The notes under the pieces were generated by a model. It was given only the letters and a program-made list of their open reading frames with translations, ran no database searches and was not told the DNA's origin. The translations under genes and the position numbers were made by a program. Positions 26,444-36,261 of a stretch of DNA of 64,000 nt are shown here, in pieces (position 1 is the first letter of the stretch; every line of letters begins with the position of its first letter). The stretch comes from Nitrosomonas sp. Nm132 (lineage in GTDB: Bacteria > Pseudomonadota > Gammaproteobacteria > Burkholderiales > Nitrosomonadaceae), in assembly GCF_900100485.1 (NCBI RefSeq), contig NZ_FNDH01000005.1, positions 62,001-126,000 of the forward strand. Direction: 5' to 3'.

Positions 26444-27092
26444 TTATGCAATAAATCCAAAGTTTGAATGCATTCTCACCTCATATTTATTGGTCTTAGG
26501 CCTTCCTCTTCTTTTTGCTGAAACCCTCTGCCCTGTTCGCATTTCAATCTGTTGTTTAAAACGCTCATGACTAACCCACAAACCCCTGTTAATGCAATGC
26601 CTTATCTCTTTCTGTCTGCTTTAAATAAATCTCATGAACAGACAATAAATTACTTTGCATACCCAGTGCATGACATTAATCACTAGGCCAACTATGATCG
26701 GCTGGATCTGAAACCATACCAGCCCGAACTGGATTTAACTCGACATAAGGATACAATCCCAGCAAATATACTCATCGCACTTCAAAATCAGGCAGCTATA
26801 CCTTCTCCCGCTGGGAGAAGGCTGGATGAGGGATAATAAAAACCGAATTTTGAAGTGTGATGAGTATAGTATCCAGTCTACACAAGCAAAGTAAATGGAC
26901 ATGATTTGTCATTAATACCCCGGCATGAATAGAAACTTCATACTTTTTTGCCTATTCTTCCAACCATCCGAGATGATGCGCCAACATATCTTCATCTGAG
27001 GCAAAACAGACTTGACGATTATTGCCTCTCTGGATGATATGCTGCGGAACTCCTATAGGTGATACCAGTGTTAATCGCGCCATGTTACTCAT
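26444..27092 (-). pseudogene. REP-associated tyrosine transposase (Y1/IS200-like), dead
   Basis: From ATG 27092 the minus strand reads MARLTLVSPIGVPQHIIQRG, NNRQVCFASDEDML, a TAG, then AKKYEVSIHAGVLMTNHVHL (HxH of the Y1 transposase). At 26868 this is cut by a 102 bp inverted-repeat element. Beyond it the gene resumes as LYPYVELNPVRAGMVSDPAD with more stops and ends near AKRRGRPKTNKYEV. The part between MTNHVHLL and YVELNPVRAG, with the catalytic Tyr, is missing. Five or more lesions show that it is not functional. Confidence 0.85.
26767..26868. mobile_element. 102 bp MITE-like element, second family
   Basis: Termini TATACTCATCGCACTTCAAA (26767 on) and the inverted copy ending at 26868 match at 21 of 22 positions. 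Inside is a perfect hairpin CCTTCTCCC-GCT-GGGAGAAGG. It is nested in the dead transposase gene and replaces its middle. Only one copy in the window. Confidence 0.7.
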
Positions 27093-27189
27093 AACATCCT
27101 TATTAAAGGTCCGATAATTAGAGCATGTTTTATTTCACTCCGACTCCAATTACTCTCTGACTCTAATTACTACTAGAGGTGATACCCAA

Positions 27190-28332
27190 TTGAAAAATAC
27201 ATTTTTACCGTGGCTACCGAATGAGACCAAAGCCTACGCCCATCAATGGTTCTTTATGGCAGCATGTGTGTATGCCATCCTGATGGTGCCATTGGCCATG
27301 CTGGCCAGGCATGGCTATGGGCCGGAGGCACTGGCTGCGCCAACCGGCCACGCTTTTGAAATGCTGTTTGGTTTCGCCTTGGCTTTGATCGCCGGCTATC
27401 TGCTGGGCCCCATGCCTGCACGACGATTAGCTTTTTTCCTGTTTTTTTGGCTGCTGGCACGGGTAATGGGATTGATCGCCTTAGCCAATTGGCTGACTTT
27501 GATCAGTAATGCAGTGTTTGTCACACTGCTTGCCTGGCATTTACTCCCTCGTCTGTGGGTTGCGAAGAAATGGCGTAATCGTATGTTGGTGCCATTACTC
27601 GGTCTGATTTGTGCGATTACGATTGTCATCGCCTGGATTGACCAGCTTGGCCATCACGGCTTACATCGCTATTTGCTGGATGAAAGCGTGCAATTATTCG
27701 CCTTGCTAATGCTGTTCATGGGGGGGCGCATGCTGGCGCCTACCGTGGCCGGAGAGTTTTATCGCCAAGGCATGGAGCTTGAAGCAAGGGTTCAGCCGCG
27801 TATCGAAGCCGGGTTGATTGTGACGGTCACAGCAGCTTTCGTGCTTGCTCCGATAGCGGCTTCAGCATCAGGCTTTTTACTGATCATGAGTGGGGCTTTG
27901 GCAGGTATTCGTCTGATTCGCTGGCAATTGTGGCATTGCCTGGCGCGGCTTGATCTAATCTGTCTTGGGGTGGGCTACGGTTGGTTGGCGCTGGGACTCG
28001 TACTGCTGGGTTGGGTAAAGCTGAATGGGGGCGATCATTTTAGCACGGCGGTTCATGCGATCACGGTGGGTGCATTAGGCACACTCTCTGCAAATGTTAT
28101 CGTTCGTGTGACACTACTGCATGTGAAGCAATATCCTTCACGGATACCACAGATCGTAGCGATGACCGGAATCATGACTGTTGCCGCAATTACACGCATT
28201 GGCGCGGATTTTAGTACACATCGAGAAATGTTATTGGCTGCAGCCGCAGTAGCCTGGAGCGCGAGCTTTCTGTCTGTTCTATTTGTTTTGCTGGATTGCC
28301 TAACTAACACGCCACGTCGCAAATCCACGTAG
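27190..28332 (+). CDS. NnrS family haem-copper membrane protein
   Basis: 380-residue, roughly 12-helix protein. GHAFEMLFGFALALIAGYLLG near the start and HAITVGALGTLSANVIVR near the end are the NnrS hallmarks with conserved His residues. NnrS proteins protect against nitric oxide and related iron-nitrosyl stress, fitting for a nitrifier. Start is TTG at 27190 with AGAGGTGAT upstream. It differs from the second NnrS at 54340. Confidence 0.85.
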   Translation: MKNTFLPWLPNETKAYAHQWFFMAACVYAILMVPLAMLARHGYGPEALAAPTGHAFEMLFGFALALIAGYLLGPMPARRLAFFLFFWLLARVMGLIALANWLTLISNAVFVTLLAWHLLPRLWVAKKWRNRMLVPLLGLICAITIVIAWIDQLGHHGLHRYLLDESVQLFALLMLFMGGRMLAPTVAGEFYRQGMELEARVQPRIEAGLIVTVTAAFVLAPIAASASGFLLIMSGALAGIRLIRWQLWHCLARLDLICLGVGYGWLALGLVLLGWVKLNGGDHFSTAVHAITVGALGTLSANVIVRVTLLHVKQYPSRIPQIVAMTGIMTVAAITRIGADFSTHREMLLAAAAVAWSASFLSVLFVLLDCLTNTPRRKST

Positions 28333-28475
28333 CCTGAACATTACATGATAATGCTAAGGATTAACAAATAGATAAGCTATAATGCAAATGCATACAATTT
28401 CATCTTTCAGTATCAGTTGAACAAAAATGTTCACGTGATCTAGATGAAGCATAGGGTCATTGAGTCATTAGCTAG

Positions 28476-28637
28476 CCCGAATATTTCATAAATTGGCGCG
28501 TGCCCTCACTTGTCTTTTGATTAATAAGAAAGATTTTGCTCAGTCGGGTGTATGAATCACTACACCCCTCCTTCTCAAAACTTCCCTATTAATCAAAATC
28601 CTGCGTGATCATCACGCGAATTTATGAAATATTCGGG
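28476..28637. mobile_element. palindromic MITE-like element, copy 5 (full length, inverted)
   Basis: 162 bp copy in the opposite orientation to copy 1. CTAG flanks both ends (28472-28475 and 28638-28641). It lies between convergent nnrS and cusA, 13 bases past the cusA stop. Confidence 0.88.
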
Positions 28638-28650
28638 CTAGCTCCTGCTC

Positions 28651-31600
28651 CTATCTCCGCTCTCTTTCCATCGAGCGCCGTATCGAAATCTCCTTAACCA
28701 GCACATAAATGGCTGGAAAAATGATCAATGTCAGCACTGTGGTTGAGACCATGCCGCCGACCATCGGAGCGGCAATGCGCCGTGTTACCTCGGAGCCTGT
28801 GCCACTGCTCAGCATGACGGGCAACAACCCAAGAATACTGCCCGCAATGGTCATCATGACTGCGCGTATCCGCGTCACGGCACCTTCAGACACAGCAGCA
28901 TAGAGATCGGAAATAGTGATTTCCTCACCGGCTGCCTGGCGTTTTACTTGCATGGCAGTAAGCGCCTGATCAAGGAAGGCCAGCATTACCATACCGGATT
29001 CCGCGGCAATCCCGACTAAGCCGATGAAACCTACCGCTACTGCGATACTTATGTTGTAGCCAAGCCAATACATCAGCCAGATACCGCCAACCAGGGAAAA
29101 AGGTACCGACAGCATCACGATCAATGTCTCGGTCAGACGATTGAAGTTCAAATAGATCAGCACAAATACGATGAGCAGCGTGAGCGGTACCACCACCTTC
29201 AATTTGTCGGTGGCGCGTTGCATATACTCAAACTGGCCGCTCCAGGTAGCATAGTAACCAGATGGGAATTGCACTTGTTCCCGGACTGCTTGCTGCGCAT
29301 CCGCGATATAGCCACCGATGTCGCGATCGCGGATATCGACAAAAATGTAAGTGGACAACAATGCATTCTCGGTACGGATGCTCGGTGGCCCTTTGACCAG
29401 CTTGATTTGCGCAAGCTGGCCAAGTGGAATCATCGCTTCCCCCATGGTGGGTACCAGTACTTGCGTCGTAATGGCTTGCGGGTCGCTGCGCAGTTCGCGT
29501 GGATAGCGCACGGTCACCCCATAGCGCTCGCGCCCTTCCACAGTAGTAGTAATCGTTTCGCCCCCCAGTGCGGTCGTAATCACCTCCAGCAGATCGCCAA
29601 CAGCCAGCCCGTAACGAGCAAGCGCCATCCGATCCGGTTCGATATCAAGGTAATAGCCACCCGTAGTTCGCTCGGCATAAACGCTGGTGGTACCGGGCAC
29701 TGTTTTGATCGCCATCTCGATCTGCTTACCAAGTTTTTCCAGTTCACTCAAATCGTTGCCGAATACCTTGATACCGATGGGTGTACGGATACCCGTTGCC
29801 AGCATGTCTGTCCGGTTCTTGATCGGCATGGTCCAAGCGTTGGCGACACCGGGTATTTGTAGCGCCTGATCCAGTTCAGCAATCAGCTTGTCGATGGTCA
29901 TACCGGGGCGCCATTCACTTTCCGCTTTCAGGTTGATGATCGTCTCAGTCATTTCCAGTGGCGCCGGATCAGTAGCGGTATTGGCACGCCCAGCCTTGCC
30001 GAATACCGATGCCACTTCCGGAAAACTTTTAATGATTTTGTTCTGGGTCTGCATAATTTCTGCCGCTTTGGTGATAGAGATGGCCGGTAACGTCACGGGC
30101 ATATAAAGCAGTGTGCCTTCATTCAATGGCGGCATGAATTCGGTACCGAGTCTGAGCACCGGATAAATGGTCAGCCCCAATACGGCAATCGTTATGACCA
30201 GAATGCTCTTCTTCCATTGGATGATCCAGGGAATGATCGGTTGATACAGCCGGATCAGGAGGCGGCCCAACAGATTATCTTGCTCGCGTGGAATACGGCC
30301 ACGAATCAGCAACAGCATGAGCGCTGGCACCAGGGTAATGGAAAGCAGCGCAGCACCCCCCATGGCAAATGTCTTGGTAAAGGCAAGTGGCTGAAACATC
30401 CGTCCTTCCTGAGCTTCGAGCGTAAATATCGGTAGAAACGATACGGTAATAATCAGCAGGCTGAAGAACAGTGCAGGGCCGACTTCCTGGCATGCCGTAA
30501 TAACAGCATCCCTACGCGCCGATGCGGAAGCCTGCCGATCAAGGCGCGCAAGATGTTTATGCGCATTCTCGACCATGACGATGGCCGCGTCAGTCATCTC
30601 GGCGATGGCCAGTGCGATGCCCGCCAGACTCATGATATTGGAACTGATGCCCAGGTGAAACATGACAATAAACGCGATGAGCACGCCGATCGGCAGCATC
30701 ATGATCGCTACCAGCGCACTGCGCACATGCATGAGGAAAACCACGCACACCAGCGCCACGATGATCACCTGCTCGATCAATACTTCGCTCAGCGTCTCGA
30801 TAGCACGCTGGATCAGTTCAGAGCGGTTATAAACCGATTGAATTTCAATGCCTTCCGGCAGACCCGGTTTGATCTCATCGATTTTCGCTTCGATATCGCG
30901 GATGACATCGAGCGCATTTTCACCATAGCGCGCAACGACGACCCCTGAAACAGCTTCGCCTTCCCCGTTGAGTTCAGTAATCCCACGTCGCTCATTCGGC
31001 GCCAGCTCAATCCGGGCGACATCGCGCAGCAATACCGGCATGCCCTCATGCGCTTTCACGACCAGATTCTCCAGATCGCTGATGCTGCGCAGATAACCTT
31101 TACCGCGCACCATATACTCGGTTTCCGCGAGTTCGATCACGCGCCCACCCACATCACGGTTACTCTGCGCAACCACTTCGATCACTGTTTTCAGGGAAAT
31201 ACCATAAGCTTGTAAACGCCGGGGATCAACCGTGATCTGATAGGTTTTCTCGAACCCACCCACACTGGCCACTTCCGAAACACCCTCGGCCGCGATCAAT
31301 TGATAACGCAGAAACCAGTCCTGAATGCTGCGTAACTCATCCAGCGTACGGTCTTGAGCAGTAACGGCATATTGATAAACCCAGCCTACCCCAGTTGCGT
31401 CCGGGCCGAGTGCAGGCTTCACATCACTTGGCAATTTGTTGGCTGCGAAACTCAGGTATTCCAGTACACGTGAACGCGCCCAGTAGATATCAGTGCCATC
31501 TTCAAAAATGACATAGACAAACGATACGCCAAAAGCTGATAGTCCACGCACCACTTTTGATTTAGGCACGCCCAGCATGGCTGTGGTCAAGGGATAAGTC

Positions 31601-31794
31601 ACCTGATCTTCAACCACCTGCGGTGCTTGTCCGGGATATTCGGTATAGATGATCACCTGAACATCGGATAAATCAGGAATCGCATCGACCGGGGTTTTCC
31701 ATACGGCATAGACCCCCCAGGCAACGATAGAGAGTGTTGCCAGCAATACTAGGAAAATGTGCCGAACCGACCATTCAATGATATTGCCAATCAT
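28651..31794 (-). CDS. cusA: Cu(I)/Ag(I) efflux RND transporter, CusA type
   Basis: 1047-residue inner-membrane proton-driven pump of the heavy-metal RND family. It starts MIGNIIEWSVRHIFLVLL with TPVDAIPDLSDVQVIIYTEY after it. The three Met residues that bind copper/silver in E. coli CusA (573, 623, 672) correspond here to Met565 (LLYM), Met615 (LEM) and Met664 (DML), which argues for monovalent copper/silver rather than Co/Zn/Cd. TM4 contains AEMTDAAIVMVENAHKH with the proton-relay Asp; the usual GAMVD is changed to AEMTD. One base separates it from cusB. Confidence 0.95.
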   Translation of the reverse strand: MIGNIIEWSVRHIFLVLLATLSIVAWGVYAVWKTPVDAIPDLSDVQVIIYTEYPGQAPQVVEDQVTYPLTTAMLGVPKSKVVRGLSAFGVSFVYVIFEDGTDIYWARSRVLEYLSFAANKLPSDVKPALGPDATGVGWVYQYAVTAQDRTLDELRSIQDWFLRYQLIAAEGVSEVASVGGFEKTYQITVDPRRLQAYGISLKTVIEVVAQSNRDVGGRVIELAETEYMVRGKGYLRSISDLENLVVKAHEGMPVLLRDVARIELAPNERRGITELNGEGEAVSGVVVARYGENALDVIRDIEAKIDEIKPGLPEGIEIQSVYNRSELIQRAIETLSEVLIEQVIIVALVCVVFLMHVRSALVAIMMLPIGVLIAFIVMFHLGISSNIMSLAGIALAIAEMTDAAIVMVENAHKHLARLDRQASASARRDAVITACQEVGPALFFSLLIITVSFLPIFTLEAQEGRMFQPLAFTKTFAMGGAALLSITLVPALMLLLIRGRIPREQDNLLGRLLIRLYQPIIPWIIQWKKSILVITIAVLGLTIYPVLRLGTEFMPPLNEGTLLYMPVTLPAISITKAAEIMQTQNKIIKSFPEVASVFGKAGRANTATDPAPLEMTETIINLKAESEWRPGMTIDKLIAELDQALQIPGVANAWTMPIKNRTDMLATGIRTPIGIKVFGNDLSELEKLGKQIEMAIKTVPGTTSVYAERTTGGYYLDIEPDRMALARYGLAVGDLLEVITTALGGETITTTVEGRERYGVTVRYPRELRSDPQAITTQVLVPTMGEAMIPLGQLAQIKLVKGPPSIRTENALLSTYIFVDIRDRDIGGYIADAQQAVREQVQFPSGYYATWSGQFEYMQRATDKLKVVVPLTLLIVFVLIYLNFNRLTETLIVMLSVPFSLVGGIWLMYWLGYNISIAVAVGFIGLVGIAAESGMVMLAFLDQALTAMQVKRQAAGEEITISDLYAAVSEGAVTRIRAVMMTIAGSILGLLPVMLSSGTGSEVTRRIAAPMVGGMVSTTVLTLIIFPAIYVLVKEISIRRSMERERR

Positions 31795-31795
31795 T

Positions 31796-33403
31796 TCAGC
31801 GCCCTCTCAATGTATTTTTGTACTCGTTGGCAGCAGGGCTAGCGTCTACTGGATGAATGTGTACGATGACGTACTCACCGGCTGATTCCTCGGTGATTTC
31901 AAAGGCAACCTTCTGGCCGGGTTTCAGCGGACGAAGGTATGCCGGATCGGCAACCCGGAAATCCATCAACATCGAGGGCCAATTAAGACTGGCGATCGGC
32001 TCATGCGCAAGCGTAATGGTAGTACGCGCAAAATCAATCGCTGCTATGCTGCCTTCACCCCGATGCGTTGCTGATGACAATTCTTCGGCAAGCGTACTGG
32101 ATTGGGCGGGTGATTCTTCCTCCGGCACCAAAGGGTGGCTGCCGTGACCAAAGCTACCCAGCGCTGCTTTGAGATTACTTTCTGCATCGATCAGGAAATT
32201 TGCCTTAACTACCACGGCTTCTCCTGCTTCCAGCCCTCCTAATACCTCAGCATAACCATCGGCATGCATGCCGAGTTTTACGGTTCGTGGTTCATAACGA
32301 CCTTCACCGAGATCCACCAGCACCAGCCGCCGGGTGCCGGTATCGAGCACCGCCGAATCAGGAATAGCAAGGACTTTGTTCTTACTATGAAAGGAAGCAA
32401 ACTCCACGCGTGCATACATGGCAGGCTTAAGCAGTCCGTCAGCATTAGGCAGCTCGATACGGACGATAGCGGTACGTGTTTCAGGCGTCACTTTGGGATA
32501 GATAAACGCCACCTCGCCACTAAATACCTTATCCGGGTAGGCATCGACTCTGATGGTCACCATCTGACCAGGATGAATCATGCCCAGATCCTGCTCAAAC
32601 ACATCAGCCAGCACCCACACGCGGGATAAATCGGCAATCTGATAGAGTACTTCTCCAGGCTCGAAACGCTTCCCTTCTACGGCCAGTTTCTCCAATACCA
32701 CCCCATTGGCTAAGGATCGTAGCGTGATATACTGCCTGGCCGCGCCCTCACGCTGCAAACGCTGCAGCTCAATGTCCGAGATATCCCAGTTGCGCAACCG
32801 CTGTAATGCGCTCTCAACCAGTCTTTGCATATCAGATCGAGCATTCTGGCTTCCCTCGGCTACCATCTGCATACCTTTCATTGCGATCAGATATTCATGT
32901 TGTGCCGCGATTAGATTGGGGCTGTACACATCCATCAGCGGATCACCTTTCTTGACTGTCTGACCCGGGGTATTGATATAAAGCCGTTGTATCCAGCCTT
33001 CAAACTTGGGCGTCACCGTATATAGCAAACGCTCATTCGCCTGGATCGTTGCCACCGCTCTGACCGTGCGGATAAGCTCACGTAATGCTGCCGTTTCAGT
33101 TCGCACCCCCAGTTTCTGTATTTTTTCGGTACTGATTTTGACTACGGAACTATCGGATGATGGCGCTTCCCCCTCGTAAACTGGAAGGTAATCCATTCCC
33201 ATGGGGTCTTTCTTGGGGACGGGAGACGTATCCGGCAGCCCCATCGGGTTACGGTAATAAAGAATCTTACTCTTGGAGGTAATAGTCACAGGTAAATCAG
33301 CTACTGCAATCTCAGATCGGGTGCTGCCCCACCAATACCCTGCAACCAGCGCACCGATGATCAGTGCAGTGGCTATGATCAATTTTATGAGGAATAATCT
33401 CAT
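31796..33403 (-). CDS. cusB: Cu/Ag efflux adaptor CusB with fused CusF domain
   Basis: 535-residue periplasmic adaptor. After a membrane/signal segment comes a heavy-metal-binding domain (YYRNPMGLPDTSPVPKKDPM), then the membrane-fusion core (VTPKFEGWIQRLYINTPGQT, ADLSRVWVLADVFEQDLGMI). The C-terminal ~90 residues (from GEGSIAAIDFARTTITLAHE on, with SLNWPSMLMDFRV) are a CusF copper-chaperone domain, keeping the Trp/Met motif. E. coli has CusF as a separate protein; here it is joined to the adaptor. Confidence 0.93.
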   Translation of the reverse strand: MRLFLIKLIIATALIIGALVAGYWWGSTRSEIAVADLPVTITSKSKILYYRNPMGLPDTSPVPKKDPMGMDYLPVYEGEAPSSDSSVVKISTEKIQKLGVRTETAALRELIRTVRAVATIQANERLLYTVTPKFEGWIQRLYINTPGQTVKKGDPLMDVYSPNLIAAQHEYLIAMKGMQMVAEGSQNARSDMQRLVESALQRLRNWDISDIELQRLQREGAARQYITLRSLANGVVLEKLAVEGKRFEPGEVLYQIADLSRVWVLADVFEQDLGMIHPGQMVTIRVDAYPDKVFSGEVAFIYPKVTPETRTAIVRIELPNADGLLKPAMYARVEFASFHSKNKVLAIPDSAVLDTGTRRLVLVDLGEGRYEPRTVKLGMHADGYAEVLGGLEAGEAVVVKANFLIDAESNLKAALGSFGHGSHPLVPEEESPAQSSTLAEELSSATHRGEGSIAAIDFARTTITLAHEPIASLNWPSMLMDFRVADPAYLRPLKPGQKVAFEITEESAGEYVIVHIHPVDASPAANEYKNTLRGR

Positions 33404-33417
33404 GCGAAATCTCGTTA

Positions 33418-34827
33418 TTATGGCTGTGTCAATTCATAAGGCGCTTTGCCGGTAAGCAGATCGATTTCCGCAAGCGCCTTGTTGTAGCTGGCTATCGCTG
33501 TCACCAGGCTGATTTCATAATTGAATACGGTCATTTGGCTGTCAAGCAGTGTCAGAAAATCAACCTGGTTGACTTTATAGGCCACCAAGGCGGATTCAAC
33601 CGTCAGCCTGGCCTGCGGCAGGATGGTGGTTTGATACAACCGGGCTGATTTGAGATTTTGCTCGGCCGTTGCCACCTGCTGGCGCAGTTTCGCCGCAAGC
33701 TCGTTACTTTGCGCCTGATACAGGTCTAATGCCTGATAGTGCATCGCTTGCGACTCCGCAATACGAGGTTCGATTTTGCTGGCGCGCCATACTGGCAAGT
33801 TAATGGCCACGGTCAGCGAAACCATATCAGGACGCTGCGTGTTATCCAGCATTCTGTCACGCTGCCCATACGATAGGCGCACATCAAAATCGGGAAGGTA
33901 TTCCTTATGCGCCAGATCGAGTGTTTTCTTGCTACGTGCCGCAAGACTTTGCAATGCCAGTAATTGCGGACGCTGCGCCAAGGCGACTTCCTGCAACGAT
34001 TCCAGATTCAAGGATACTTCCCGTATCTGCAGGGACTCAGGTATCAGCACCACCGCCTGGGTGCGACGTCCGAGCGCGAGGGTGAGCTCCGCTTCAACCA
34101 TAGGCCGCTCCCGTTCAAGCCTGAACAGTTCATCCTGCATTCTGGATACCTGCGTCTGCGCCTTGAATGCATCGGCCTGAGTACCCATTCCCACTTGGTA
34201 GTGATCTATAGCCAAGTGAGTAAAATTTTCCAGAATCAACTTGTTTTTCTCGACCAACTTGGTCATTTCGAGGGTGAGCCCGAGCTCGAAATAAGCAACT
34301 CTGAGATCACGCATGACCCGGTTCACAGTTTCCTGATAGCCGTAATCACTCGCCTCCGCATCCTTACTGGCGACTTCCTTACGCAAGCCCCGTTTTCCTG
34401 GAAAAGGAAAACGCTGGGACAGGCCTATCATCTTCATGGTCATATCCTCACGATTGAATGGCGAGGAGGTCAGCGGTGCATTAACCACTCCTGCTTCCAG
34501 CATGGGATCATCGAGCGCTTCTGCAGGTGAGATTCTCTGCTGAGCTGCTTCACGTTCTCGTAGAGAAGCCTGAATTTCCGGATTATTTTCTAGAGCCTCT
34601 ACAATCAGGACAGTCAGTGGCGTAAAACTGCCGGCATTCAGTGTGATCGCGTCATTCTGGAATACTGCCCGCGTAACCTGGTTATCCATCAAATCCAAAT
34701 GAGTAGGGTCTGAAATCTCTGCCTGCACGTTTACCGGGATCATCATCCCTAATACCAAGAGTGCGATGAATCCTCTGTTAATCTTTGAAAATAATTTCTC
34801 GAAATCTTTTAAGAATGAGGCGATCAT
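33418..34827 (-). CDS. TolC-family outer-membrane efflux protein, CusC role
   Basis: 469 residues: signal peptide (to about VNVQA), then two outer-membrane-factor repeats rich in coiled coil (ALENNPEIQASLREREAAQQ, LNLESLQEVALAQRPQLLAL, VNQVDFLTLLDSQ). It forms the exit duct for the CusBA pump; 14 bases separate it from cusB. AAGGAGATCAAG precedes the ATG. It differs from E. coli CusC in detail, so no symbol is given. Confidence 0.9.
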   Translation of the reverse strand: MIASFLKDFEKLFSKINRGFIALLVLGMMIPVNVQAEISDPTHLDLMDNQVTRAVFQNDAITLNAGSFTPLTVLIVEALENNPEIQASLREREAAQQRISPAEALDDPMLEAGVVNAPLTSSPFNREDMTMKMIGLSQRFPFPGKRGLRKEVASKDAEASDYGYQETVNRVMRDLRVAYFELGLTLEMTKLVEKNKLILENFTHLAIDHYQVGMGTQADAFKAQTQVSRMQDELFRLERERPMVEAELTLALGRRTQAVVLIPESLQIREVSLNLESLQEVALAQRPQLLALQSLAARSKKTLDLAHKEYLPDFDVRLSYGQRDRMLDNTQRPDMVSLTVAINLPVWRASKIEPRIAESQAMHYQALDLYQAQSNELAAKLRQQVATAEQNLKSARLYQTTILPQARLTVESALVAYKVNQVDFLTLLDSQMTVFNYEISLVTAIASYNKALAEIDLLTGKAPYELTQP

Positions 34828-34885
34828 CTTGATCTCCTTAATATATCAATGCGTTATTGATACACGCCAACCTCAATAGCCATGC

Positions 34886-35058
34886 CTATTTATCAGGCTG
34901 AATATGCATAACCAGATAGACATTATTCGATTGAGTCAATATGAAAGTCACAGTATCACCCACCTTGATTCCCGACATGAACGCACGCTCCTCGATCCGA
35001 TCAATACGAATACAACAACACAAACATTGACAAAAACAACCGTTACGTTTCTATTCAT
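34886..35058 (-). pseudogene. cusF-like remnant
   Basis: Begins with a strong ribosome site (AAGGAGATATC) and MNRNVTVVFVNVCVVVFVLI, a signal-like start, then loses its frame; another frame continues MSGIKVGDTVTFILTQSNNV and YLVMHIQPDK, resembling the end of a CusF/copper-binding domain. A deletion has removed the middle. It lies at the head of cusCBA, where cusF would be expected; its job may have passed to the CusF domain in CusB. Confidence 0.6.
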
Positions 35059-35120
35059 GATATCTCCTTAATAAATAAGCGCCCATACATTAATCATGAC
35101 GGTCCAGGCAGGCGAATACA

Positions 35121-35139
35121 TCCTGGTACACTGACAGGA
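35121..35139. promoter_or_regulatory. operator-like palindrome, copy A
   Basis: TCCTGGTACACTGACAGGA, imperfect dyad, ~65 bases upstream of the cusF remnant and cusCBA. A perfect version is at 36239-36257. It might be a metal-responsive regulator site, or one end of a duplicated segment. Confidence 0.4.
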
Positions 35140-35254
35140 TATGTCGTGCTTTCCTTCTGACGAGGAAATCAAAACAAGCCTGAAGAACGATTGAAGGTAT
35201 TTTGAATCAAGTGGAATTTTGCTTACACCAACAGACAAGCAGAAATCCAGTCAA

Positions 35255-35689
35255 TTAATGATGAGAGGAAGGGATAGGAATGAAAAGACGCAGGAAAAGC
35301 AAATACAAAGGCGGTCCGATCGTAGGCACGAATGCGGCATAAGAAGGATGGGGCGAGAAGCTGGGGAACAAACCCATCACAAACATTACCACTGGTGATC
35401 CTACGATAACGTCAAGCAACGCGATTTCACCAGAAGGTTTAGGCTTGCTTACGGAATATTCACAGTTGGCCAGGCAGACTCGCTCAGCAGGTGAAGCCGG
35501 TTCAGCACAAGCCCCCTCCGTATGCGCCATGCTCTGCTGCGCTGGCAGATAGGGCATCACGAGACAGCCCTCCAGCATGATCTTTACCTGCACCGCCAAT
35601 AGCGAAATGAGTAATAACCCGCTTAATAACCGTTTCGAATACCGAAAGGAAGGCAAGCTGGAGCAGGTATAGAGGGTCGAATGCTTCAT
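35255..35689 (-). CDS. hypothetical small membrane protein next to cus genes
   Basis: 144 residues from ATG 35689 (a TTG four codons earlier is possible). An N-terminal hydrophobic segment (SGLLLISLLAVQVKIMLEGC), a middle region with several Cys (EGACAEP, RVCLANCEYS), a second hydrophobic stretch (IVGSPVVMFVMGLFP) and a tail PPLYLLFLRLFIPIPSSHH. Family not recognised for certain. Cys/His content and place suggest copper handling, but this is only inference. Confidence 0.6.
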   Translation of the reverse strand: MKHSTLYTCSSLPSFRYSKRLLSGLLLISLLAVQVKIMLEGCLVMPYLPAQQSMAHTEGACAEPASPAERVCLANCEYSVSKPKPSGEIALLDVIVGSPVVMFVMGLFPSFSPHPSYAAFVPTIGPPLYLLFLRLFIPIPSSHH

Positions 35690-35751
35690 TCCAGACAGCA
35701 AGTTTTAATACTCAGTATAGAGTTGGGTCTTACTGTGTTATTGATCAAACA

Positions 35752-36105
35752 CTACTTGATTTCTACAGCCATTTTACGATGGGAATCAGCCATATCCATA
35801 TTTGCTTTTGCAGCTTGTTCGTAAAGACGGATCAAAGCCCCAGTATGCTCCTGCAAATCTTGGGCTCGTCTGCCATAGTATGGAGCATTGATTTCGTATT
35901 TCTCAAGCATTTTCTTATACTCTTGTGCTTTTGACTGTAGATCTTTAGCAACCCCTTCATAATGCCTAGCTAGCGCCTCATGGTCAGCAGCGGTTTTAGC
36001 ATTCTGAATAGCTTGCGTCATATCCATTGGATGAGGATGCATGTGTGCGCACGAAGTCAGCAGGCCAAGAACAATTAAAACTAAAAAATTAGTCCATATT
36101 TTCAT
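35752..36105 (-). CDS. small helical lipoprotein
   Basis: 117 residues with a lipoprotein signal (LGLLTSC, then AHMHPHPMDM), and a charged helical body (AKTAADHEALARHYEGVAKD, LQSKAQEYKKMLEKYEINAP). The His/Met-rich stretch after the lipid Cys could bind metal. Start at 36105 follows GAGGAGGAGCAAC; the first Met five codons upstream is less suited. Its proximity to cus suggests periplasmic copper tolerance, unproven. Confidence 0.75.
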   Translation of the reverse strand: MKIWTNFLVLIVLGLLTSCAHMHPHPMDMTQAIQNAKTAADHEALARHYEGVAKDLQSKAQEYKKMLEKYEINAPYYGRRAQDLQEHTGALIRLYEQAAKANMDMADSHRKMAVEIK

Positions 36106-36238
36106 GTTGCTCCTCCTCAATTAAGAAGTCAGGAATTGAGATTTTTTTGATGCAGTTCCTGCACCACTGCAATTTCTTATTGTTGGCTTATTTTAGGGAT
36201 ATTGCAACTTATTCTAAATAAATTTAGACTCTGATGCC

Positions 36239-36257
36239 TCCTGGCACACTGCCAGGA
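36239..36257. promoter_or_regulatory. operator-like palindrome, copy B
   Basis: TCCTGGCACACTGCCAGGA, a perfect 8-3-8 palindrome ~134 bases upstream of the lipoprotein gene. Its counterpart is at 35121-35139. Confidence 0.45.
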
Positions 36258-36261
36258 TACA

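Noticed and set aside
29218-29862. 214-codon plus-strand frame
   Set aside because: Antisense shadow of cusA.
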